This document shows positions 1-7,700 of a stretch of DNA of 64,000 nucleotides, one piece after another. This DNA comes from Fen-1258 sp027348115. GTDB lineage: Bacteria > Bacteroidota > Ignavibacteria > Ignavibacteriales > Melioribacteraceae. Within the stretch, counting starts at the first letter, position 1. Each line of letters starts with the position of its first letter. The stretch lies in the NCBI GenBank assembly GCA_027348115.1, contig DAIEQA010000097.1, positions 13,712 through 77,711 on the forward strand, written 5' to 3'. The notes beneath the pieces are model-generated. The model was not told the origin of the DNA and did no database searches. It worked only from the letters and a program-made list of their open reading frames with translations. Both the position numbers and the translations under genes were made by a program.

Positions 1-23
1 ATTAATTTCAGTTTATACATCTC

Positions 24-1007
24 TTACCAGTAATGATGAACTACCGGGCTAATCTTGACATTATAAATTTTCTCAATCTTTTTCATTATTGATTCCGGTA
101 TTTCGGGAAGATCAGCCGCAGAAAAATTTTCTTCCGCCTGTTTAGGATTTCTCGCTCCCGGTATTGCACAGGTTACCGCCGGATTCATCAATATCCATCT
201 TAGCGCAAACTGCGTCATGCTCATTCCCTCGGGCACAAGAGGTTTTAACTCTTCAACAACTTCAAGACTTAAATCATAATCCACACCGGAAAAAGTTTCT
301 CCTCTATCAAAAGCTTCTCCGTGACGGTTGAACTTGCGGTGATCATCTTCTTCGAATAATGATTTTTTTGTCATCTTACCGGTGAGCATGCCGGATGAAA
401 GCGGAAGCCGAGCAAGTATGCCGACTTTCTTTTTAACGGCTTCATGAAAAAATAATTCAGCCGGTCTTTGACGGAAAATATTGTATATGATCTGAACGGT
501 TTGTACGCCGGGGTACTCAATTGCTTTAAGAGCTTCTTCAACTTTTTCAACGCTAACGCCGTAGAAGCGGAGTTTGCCTTCTTTAACAAGATCATCCAGC
601 GCGCCGAATGTTTCCGGCATGTAGTAAACCTCGGTTGGCGGGCAATGAAGCTGTAGAAGATCGATCGCTTCGGTGTTTAAGTTTTTCAAGTTTCTTTCAA
701 CAAACGCTGTAATATTTTTTTTGTTGTAACCGGAAGCCGTGTGAGGATTCAGCCCTCTTCCCGCCTTAGTAGCTATGTAAAAATTTTCCTTACGTTCATG
801 TTTTAATTCGGCAAGAAGGGATTCACTTCTTCCGTCGCCGTAAACATCGGCAGTATCAAAAAAATTTACTCCCAAATCAAGCGCTCTATGAAGCGCGGCA
901 AGCGAATCTTTGTCATCAACCGTTCCCCACGCGCTTCCAATTGCCCATGCGCCGAAACTAATCGAAGAAACTTTCCAGCCGGTTTTTCCGAGTTCACGAT
1001 AGTTCAT
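24..1007 (-). CDS. Aldo/keto reductase
   Basis: A 327-residue soluble NAD(P)H-dependent oxidoreductase of the aldo/keto reductase superfamily, which reduces carbonyls to alcohols in a TIM barrel. The expected catalytic tetrad is visible: Asp51 and Tyr56 (in FDTADVYG), Lys81 (IATKAG) and His121 (LLQLHCPP). The C-terminal AIPGARNPKQAEEN segment matches the usual cofactor phosphate-binding region. It lies 15 bases downstream of a zinc alcohol dehydrogenase on the same strand, so the two probably share a transcript. Substrate cannot be told from sequence. Family assignment is secure. Confidence 0.93.
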   Translation of the reverse strand: MNYRELGKTGWKVSSISFGAWAIGSAWGTVDDKDSLAALHRALDLGVNFFDTADVYGDGRSESLLAELKHERKENFYIATKAGRGLNPHTASGYNKKNITAFVERNLKNLNTEAIDLLQLHCPPTEVYYMPETFGALDDLVKEGKLRFYGVSVEKVEEALKAIEYPGVQTVQIIYNIFRQRPAELFFHEAVKKKVGILARLPLSSGMLTGKMTKKSLFEEDDHRKFNRHGEAFDRGETFSGVDYDLSLEVVEELKPLVPEGMSMTQFALRWILMNPAVTCAIPGARNPKQAEENFSAADLPEIPESIMKKIEKIYNVKISPVVHHYW

Positions 1008-1022
1008 TTTATTCCTCGAACT

Positions 1023-2066
1023 TTAAAGTGTTGACATATCTATTACGAAACGGTAACGAACATCTCCCCTTAACATTCTTTCGTAAGCTTCATTTATTTG
1101 ATTGATAGGAATCATTTCAACATCGGAAGTTATTCCGTGTTCGGCGCAGTAATCAAGCATTTCCTGCGTCTCGGGAATTCCGCCGATCATTGAGCCGGCG
1201 ATGCTTCTTCTATTTCCGAGCAAATGGAAGCCGAGCATGCTTACCGGCGTTGGAGGAATACCGACGCATATCATTGTTCCGTTGGTGTTAAGCATGTTTA
1301 AATACACGTTGTAATCGTGCTGGGCAGAAACGGTATCGATAATAAAATCAAAATAATTGTGTACGGATTTTACCTGCTTTGCGTCTTTTGTAAAAACGAA
1401 CTTGTGAGCGCCCAATCTTTTAGCGTCGGCTTCTTTGGATTGAGATGTGCTGAGCATCGTAACTTCCGCGCCGAACGATGTGGCAAACTTAACAGCCATG
1501 TGTCCCAATCCGCCCAAACCCAACACGCCTACTTTATGATCTTTGGAAATTTTCCAATGGCGAAGCGGAGAATATGTTGTAATGCCCGCGCAAAGAAGCG
1601 GCGCTACATTTTCCAGCGGCAGCTTTTCCGAAATGTGAAGAACAAATTTTTCATCGGTTACAATTTGATTTGAATATCCGCCGTAGGTAGGAGTTTTTCC
1701 ATCCCTCTCGTAAGAATTATATGTAAATACGGTGCCATTACTGCAGTACTGTTCCAGGCCGTCCTCGCAGTTATTGCATTCGCGGCAAGAATCAACCATG
1801 CAACCGACTCCGGCAAGATCGCCCTTCTTAAAATTTTTTACATGAGCGCCCACGTTGACAACGCGGCCCACAATTTCGTGGCCGGGCACCATAGGGTAAA
1901 TTGATCCTCCCCACTCGTCGCGCACTTGATGAATATCGGAATGACAGACTCCGCAGTACAAAATTTCAATATGTACGTCGTGGGGACCTGGTTCCCTTCT
2001 TTCGAAATTCCACGGCGTTAGTGCGGAAGATGAATTGTGTGCGGCGTATCCTTTTGTTGAAAGCAT
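1023..2066 (-). CDS. Zinc-dependent NAD(P) alcohol dehydrogenase (cinnamyl-alcohol-dehydrogenase type)
   Basis: Medium-chain dehydrogenase/reductase of 347 residues. Catalytic zinc ligands are Cys41, His63 (in PGHE) and Cys159. The structural zinc site is Cys94, Cys97, Cys100 and Cys108. A Rossmann nucleotide-binding motif GLGGLGHMAV lies near residue 184. The layout resembles the CAD/YahK group that reduces aldehydes with NADPH. It is the first gene of a two-gene minus-strand unit with the aldo/keto reductase, suggesting shared work in aldehyde detoxification (inference). The 81-base gap to the divergent exonuclease gene holds the promoters of both. Confidence 0.93.
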   Translation of the reverse strand: MLSTKGYAAHNSSSALTPWNFERREPGPHDVHIEILYCGVCHSDIHQVRDEWGGSIYPMVPGHEIVGRVVNVGAHVKNFKKGDLAGVGCMVDSCRECNNCEDGLEQYCSNGTVFTYNSYERDGKTPTYGGYSNQIVTDEKFVLHISEKLPLENVAPLLCAGITTYSPLRHWKISKDHKVGVLGLGGLGHMAVKFATSFGAEVTMLSTSQSKEADAKRLGAHKFVFTKDAKQVKSVHNYFDFIIDTVSAQHDYNVYLNMLNTNGTMICVGIPPTPVSMLGFHLLGNRRSIAGSMIGGIPETQEMLDYCAEHGITSDVEMIPINQINEAYERMLRGDVRYRFVIDMSTL

Positions 2067-2225
2067 ATTTTTTCCTTTTAGAATTTATCCCATGCAAAAT
2101 AAAATTTTATAAACGAAGATGATCTTATCCGCAATTTAAAATTATTTTTGGAAAAGAACGCTATGCGACGGCATTCAATTCTATTAATTCATATTTTTTA
2201 TGGAAGACTTTCAAGAAAGATAATT

Positions 2226-2999
2226 ATGAAAAATCTAAAACTCATGTCGTGGAATGTAAACGGAATACGCGCCGTTCTTAAAAAAGGTTTTCTTGATTGG
2301 TTCAAGGAAGCGAATCCGGAGGTGCTTTGCATTCAGGAAACAAAAGCTTGGGAAGAGCAGTTACCGGATGAGCTGATAAATGTTCCGGGATATCATTCGT
2401 ATTTCTGCCAGGGAATTAAAAAAGGTTACAGCGGAACAGCAATCTATACAAAAGAGAAACCGTTATGTGTAGAGCGCGGGTTCGGAATTGAAAAGTATGA
2501 TAACGAAGGAAGAATTTTAATTGCCGAGTATAAGCCGTTCACCTTGATTAATATTTATTACCCGAACGGGAAGCAGTCGCAGGAGCGGTTGAATTATAAA
2601 ATGGGTTTCTACGACGCGTTTCAAGATTACGCAAATAAATTGAAAGCCGAGGGAAAGAAGCTTGTGATATGCGGCGATGTTAACACGGCTCACAAGGAAA
2701 TTGATTTGGCGCGACCGAAAGAGAACGAGAAAATTTCCGGCTTCTTACCGGAAGAGCGCGCATGGATTGACCGCTTCTTGGCCGATGGTTATTTAGATAC
2801 GCTTCGCATGTTCACGGATGAAGGACAGATTTACACCTGGTGGGACCAATTCACCCGCGCACGTGATAGGAACGTGGGCTGGAGGATCGACTATTTTTAC
2901 GTGAGCGAAAATTTAAAGAAGAATGTTACAAATGCCTTTGTGCTTGCGGATGTGATGGGTTCGGACCATTGCCCGATTGGAATAGAATTGAAGATTTAA
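2226..2999 (+). CDS. xth: Exodeoxyribonuclease III (AP endonuclease, EEP family)
   Basis: DNA-repair nuclease that cuts at abasic sites and trims 3' ends. Hallmarks of the endonuclease/exonuclease/phosphatase fold appear in order: MSWNVNGIRA, the metal-binding Glu in IQETKAW, YYPNG, the GDVNTAHKEIDLARPKEN block, the WWDQFTRARDRNVGWRIDYF block and the terminal SDHCPIGIEL. The start is placed at ATG 2226 because the protein then begins MKNLKLMSWNVNG, as in known homologues. An ATG-like start at 2148 would add 26 residues with no homology. Length from 2226 is 257 aa, normal for the family. Confidence 0.95.
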   Translation: MKNLKLMSWNVNGIRAVLKKGFLDWFKEANPEVLCIQETKAWEEQLPDELINVPGYHSYFCQGIKKGYSGTAIYTKEKPLCVERGFGIEKYDNEGRILIAEYKPFTLINIYYPNGKQSQERLNYKMGFYDAFQDYANKLKAEGKKLVICGDVNTAHKEIDLARPKENEKISGFLPEERAWIDRFLADGYLDTLRMFTDEGQIYTWWDQFTRARDRNVGWRIDYFYVSENLKKNVTNAFVLADVMGSDHCPIGIELKI

Positions 3000-3007
3000 A
3001 TAATTTT

Positions 3008-3436
3008 TTAGTAAGCGCGAACAACAAACTTTTTATCTGTATCGCAGTTAACACAAAGTCCGTTGTGAACGCAGATCATTCCCCCGCATGTTGGGCATGC
3101 GTGCTTTGCATTTTCATTATTTACGAACTTTCGAATTCCAAAGTGTTTTATATTATTAAGATTCTCTATCATGCTCATATGATATTTTGTTCGATAGCGG
3201 TTGTCAAGACTCTTCAATCGTTTGCACGGGTATTCATCACAGTCAAAGCAGAACTTGGAATTGTTGTTCTGCAACTGTTCGCAATTTTTAATTTTGCATC
3301 TCGAACGAGAAACGGAAGCATCGTTTACAATTTTGCGGCAGCCCGGGCATTTGTTTTTAGTTCTTAACTATGCAAGACATGCACCGCAGTTCATTCCGCA
3401 AGGAGATATAAGGGAATATGTGCTCAGTTTAACCAA
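3008..3436 (-). pseudogene. DUF3795 zinc-ribbon protein interrupted by one in-frame amber codon
   Basis: Read from a TTG at 3436, which has AAGGA 8 bases upstream, the frame runs VKLSTYSLISPCGMNCGACLA, meets TAG at 3368-3370, then continues LRTKNKCPGCR and on to a normal TAA at 3008. The total is about 142 codons. The cysteine pattern (CGMNCGAC, CPGC, CKIKNC, CFDCDEYPC, CPTCGG) is spread over both halves, so the reading is one gene with a single nonsense codon and no frameshift. As I recall the family, a tyrosine commonly sits at the stop position (SAYLR), so one TAY to TAG change would explain it. The downstream 88-codon part has an ATG-like start at 3274 but lacks the first cysteines. DUF3795 proteins have no established function. 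Confidence 0.75.
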
Positions 3437-3475
3437 ACAACTTTTCCTTCTTTTGTCCCATTCAGCATTTAGTGC

Positions 3476-3751
3476 TTAACCGCCGATTGCAACATTCCAG
3501 AGACGAACATTCCACTCAACTATAACACCATTTAAAACATAAGGATCGTTCTTCGCAAAATCTTCCGCAGCTTTTGGCGACTCGCCTTTGAAAACTAATA
3601 TCGCACCGTCTGCGGGATCAGCTAACGCACCGGCAAGAATTAACTCGCCTCGCTCAAGTGCTTTTGTAGCGTAAGCAAGATGAAGTTCCCTGAAGGATTT
3701 TCGTTTTTCAATGTAGTTATCGGCAGTTTTATAAAATAAAATGTAGTACAT
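3476..3751 (-). CDS. YCII-related (YciI-like) small protein
   Basis: A 91-residue ferredoxin-like-fold protein of the YCII family, often found fused to or near dehydratases and of unclear function. Family features are the leading YYILFYKT strand, the central His in ELHLAY, the ILAGALADPADGAILVFKG block and the FAKNDPYV segment with its acidic residue. I chose ATG 3751: GGAG lies 6 bases before it, while the upstream ATG at 3757 abuts the GGAG and the TTG at 3763 precedes it. It starts a few bases after the EamA transporter stop at 3767, so the two are probably co-transcribed. Confidence 0.85.
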   Translation of the reverse strand: MYYILFYKTADNYIEKRKSFRELHLAYATKALERGELILAGALADPADGAILVFKGESPKAAEDFAKNDPYVLNGVIVEWNVRLWNVAIGG

Positions 3752-3766
3752 ATTCATCTCCAAAAT

Positions 3767-4651
3767 TTATTTTCCGAAAATAATTATTATCACCGATCCG
3801 GCTATCATAAAGAATGAGCCGATTAATCTTTTCTTAATATTTTTTTCGTTAAAGAACTTATAGCCAAAGAATACACTGAGCAATATTGAAGTCTGGAAAA
3901 GCGCCAGCGCGTAGCTTACCTGCATGCGGTCGAAAATTAAAAATGTTGAATACTGCATCAGTCCGGTTGTGATGAATAAAGATACATAATTCAATTTTAT
4001 TTTGCTTACGACTTTATATTCGTCAGCCAGTTGTTTGCTATAAGCAAAAAAAACAACCAAGCCGGAAATTATAAATCCCATATAACACCACATTGCCATT
4101 GAGAAAAGCGGAGAGGAATAAGCCATTGCTTTTTTCATGAACACCGCTTCTGTTCCGGAAAGAAGCAAAGCCGCAACGCGAAGTTGAATACCTTTATCCG
4201 TTAGAAAATATTTTACTTTATGAGATGTGCTTTTAATACCGGTGTTGTCGGCTATAAAATAACTTCCTACAATTATAAACAGAACACCAAGCAGCCCAAC
4301 CATGCCGGGGATTTCTTGGAGAAGAAAAATTCCGCCGATCATTCCAACTATTGGCTTGTAGGAATTTATGGGACCGAGCAATGACAGATCTCCGTAGCCA
4401 AGAGCTTTTACAAGAAGAGTGTTTCCCCACACTGTGAAAATACCGCAAAGAATCATGTACATAAAAAATTCAAACGGGGGCTTTTCTGAAATTATTGGCA
4501 CAACAAGCGGAAGCGCTGCAATGGAAAGCAAACCGTAAGTAATAAAAATTATAAACAGCGGACTCGCGGATTCCGAAACCAATTTTTTTTGGAAAAGATT
4601 GGATAACGGGTTGGAAACAATTCGAACAAGAATCAAAAAAGGAAGAAGCAT
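3767..4651 (-). CDS. EamA/DMT-superfamily transporter
   Basis: A 294-residue inner-membrane protein with about ten hydrophobic segments and the two-fold repeat typical of drug/metabolite transporters. Each half contains a Gly/Pro-rich stretch (LLGPINSYKPIVGMIGG and ALALFQTSILLSVFFGYKFF). The second half ends with IAGSVIIIIFGK, the usual last helix. Substrate is unknown. The gene is followed directly by a YCII protein. The upstream 142 bases contain an imperfect palindrome that probably belongs to the end of the neighbouring macroglobulin gene. Confidence 0.88.
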   Translation of the reverse strand: MLLPFLILVRIVSNPLSNLFQKKLVSESASPLFIIFITYGLLSIAALPLVVPIISEKPPFEFFMYMILCGIFTVWGNTLLVKALGYGDLSLLGPINSYKPIVGMIGGIFLLQEIPGMVGLLGVLFIIVGSYFIADNTGIKSTSHKVKYFLTDKGIQLRVAALLLSGTEAVFMKKAMAYSSPLFSMAMWCYMGFIISGLVVFFAYSKQLADEYKVVSKIKLNYVSLFITTGLMQYSTFLIFDRMQVSYALALFQTSILLSVFFGYKFFNEKNIKKRLIGSFFMIAGSVIIIIFGK

Positions 4652-4709
4652 TTTAACCGATTGATAAATTGAGCTGCAAAATTATGGAAAATGTTCTATT
4701 ACTTGGGCC

Positions 4710-4767
4710 TTCTCTGTGTCTCTGTGGTAAATAAAAATAAACCACAGAGGCACAAAGACACGGAGAA
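4710..4767. repeat. Imperfect inverted repeat, dispersed-repeat or terminator-like
   Basis: The left arm TTCTCTGTGTCTCTGTGGT (4710-4728) pairs with the right arm ACCACAGAGGCACAAAGACA (from 4741), which continues to 4767 with an extra CC/AA insert, around a 12-base AT loop. The arms are made of CTGTG/CACAG repeats unlike the surrounding DNA. It sits 25 bases past the macroglobulin stop codon, so it could act as a transcription end. Its composition is more like a mobile palindromic repeat than a simple intrinsic terminator, since there is no clean T-tract. Confidence 0.6.
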
Positions 4768-4792
4768 ATTCTATACAATTTTCTAGTTTAAA

Positions 4793-7700
4793 TTATTGCG
4801 CTACTCTCACAACTCCTCTTCCATTAATTGAATGAATCTCAGGATCGTACATTGCTTCACCGCTGATAACCGGAAGCTGGAACTTGCCTTTGTTAACCAC
4901 CCGAAGCATGTAGTAAAAATTCTTTGTTCCAAATTGATCGATACTTGTAAAAAGAATTAACCTATCATCGCGAATGTCCATGTACTGCAACTTCATAGGT
5001 TGATTATTTTCCCATTGAAGCTGCGAGTTACCTGAAAGACGCGGGTTCTCTATTTCAAAACCGGAAGGAATCAAATCGCTGATTGCAATATTCTTTGCGT
5101 AAACATCGGTTGACGAAAGTGAAATCTTGCAAACAATTAATTGCCCTTGATAAAAATTATCCGACGAAATTTCGCCGCGGGTTCTGTAATCGTAGTATCT
5201 TCTTCTTACCTGCATGTGAGAATCGCCTTCATCCACATTGCCCGTTTTAACGCCGCCGGTGCTTAAGAAATAATAAACTTCCCCGCTACCGTAAGCTTTT
5301 AATGTTAACGAGGAAATATTGTTATCAAGCTGTAAGCTTAAATCTTTGTTATCAAATGAACCGATCTTTTTACCGTTGGACCATAGATCAACTTTAACAT
5401 TTGATGAAGAATTTTTACGTGCCGCTTTGCCTATCCCTACAAAAGTGAAAGCTCTTTCCTGTGTGGTATAGATGCGATCCATATTTTGTGAAAGGTATTT
5501 CGCGATGAACGGAATCTGCTTGTTTGACGGTTCAACGTCATCAAGAACATTTAACATAATTGCATTGGAACGAATATCCGAATCAAACGATCCGCCACTT
5601 TCCCTTCCCGCCTCTTCCGGTTTGAACTGCTTCGGAACAATTTCATAATAGTCGCTCCACTTGCCCATCAATGCATAAGCCCCGGCAAGTAAGTATTTGC
5701 AGTCCTCCGATACAAGGTATGGTCTCGATTTGTAATAATTCATTGTTGAGATATCACCTTTACCTGCAAGCGCGAGAACGTAAAGCGAATAGAGAATTTC
5801 CTTGTTGGCAATTTTTGTTACTGTTCTGGAATTACCGCGGTACGTGATGTAATCGAAGGTGCTCTTCTCTCTCGCTTTGGTAGAAATGAAATTTAAAAGT
5901 TTGGAAAGAACATTTTCGGAAATATCGAAACCGGCTTTCTTCGATTCGAGTAGGAAATGAGCGGCGTAAACACTTCCCCACCAATTTGTTTCCTGCTCGC
6001 CCGGCCAGTAAGACATAGCGCCGTTCCACTGCTGCATCGATTCTACTTTTTTAATTCCTTCTTTCACGTAATAAATAGGGTTGTTCGTCTTGTAGTATTC
6101 TGGCGCAACCAACTTTGCGAGATCTTCAAAGTAAAGCTGAGGGAAAAGTTTTGAAACAGTCTGCTCGATGCAGCCGTAAGGATAACCGACAAGGTTTTTT
6201 AAGACTTTCGCGAATTGCAGCGCAGGGAATTTGCTGATTGTGATTGATGAAGATTTTGTTCCGGCTATAAAATTACCTGCGATGTTCAGCTTAACTTCAC
6301 TGCCGGAATAAATTGTGCCGGATGAAGTTTCGTTTATATATGGCGATACCGGACGCACGCTGATGTTTGTTTCATCCTTTACTTTAGCCAGCCCGGAAGT
6401 TTCAATGATTATTTTTCCGCTGCCGGTTTTATTATTTGCCGCAACCGCAAAGTTAACTTGCCTGGAAGAATTCGGCGGAACGTCCACGTTTTGGCTTTTT
6501 GAAGAAGCCACATGCATTGGTCCTTCTGTTCTCACGCTTACCTTAACATTTCCGTTTTTGTTTGTTGTGTTGATAACCGTAACCGGCATAACAAGTGAAT
6601 CGTTTGGCGCGAGGAATCTCGGTATCTGCGGCTCAATGATCAAATCATCCGCAACTTTCATTTTCGCATCGGAAGAACCGAAGCGCGGACCGGTATATGC
6701 AACAGCCATCAATCTTATCTCGCCGTTGAACTGAGGAATAGAGATGGGCACCTTCACAATTCCATTGCCGTCGGTTTTTCTAATTCCGCTCCATAGAGCA
6801 ACTAGGTTATAACGTTTTGAAGTTATCGGGTTGGTTCTCTTCTGCAATTGTCTCGCGAGTTCGTCGCCGCCGGTTGATGATTTGATAGACAAAATTTCCG
6901 GCAGAAGAAGTTTGTATAAATCATAACTATCAACTTCAAGGGCGCGCTTAGCATACATAAATCCGTACGGATCGGGAGTCATGTAATTTTTTATTTGCAG
7001 AATCCCTTCATCTACGGCCGCAAGAGTAACATAAACATTTTTCTCCGGAATAGTTTTAATTGTTATTTCCTGCTTCGTGTTCGGTTTTATTTTTTGAGGG
7101 GCGGAAATGCTTACCGGAAGTTTATAATCTTTTCGTTCAACCTTGATAGACAAAAATCCGTGACCAACTAAGAACGGCGCGGAGTTATCCGTGCTGTGTT
7201 TTTTGAAAAGCGTCGCGGTTACGTAAATATTCGGGATGTAATTATTCTTCAGCTCTATTTCGAGCTGAGTCGATTTTTCTTTTACATCGATGTACTTGTA
7301 TTCATAAATGCCGCTTCGTTCAAACGTAACAAGCATTTTGCCGGAGAACGGCGCGGTGAGAAGAATCTTTGCTTTCTCGCCAGGTGCATAAGTCTGTTTT
7401 TCGGAAACAATTTCGATTCGTCCTTCTTTATCAACCTCGAAAGACGACGCGGTTGTTGAAGCCCAGCCGTAAGCGTAGAATTGATAATATTGATAATAGT
7501 CGCTTCCCTTTCGCGAAATTCTTATTTCGTATTCTCCGCTGCGGCTAACAATAACCGGCAAAGATTTTTCTCCGCCGGAAAGACTAAAATCCTTTTCCCA
7601 TTCTTGAACGTCTTTCTTTTCCGAGGCGTAATAATATCTGCCGGAATTATCTTTCTTCAAAACTGTCTGCCATTCAAAGCGAACAAGCTTAACAGTCGTG

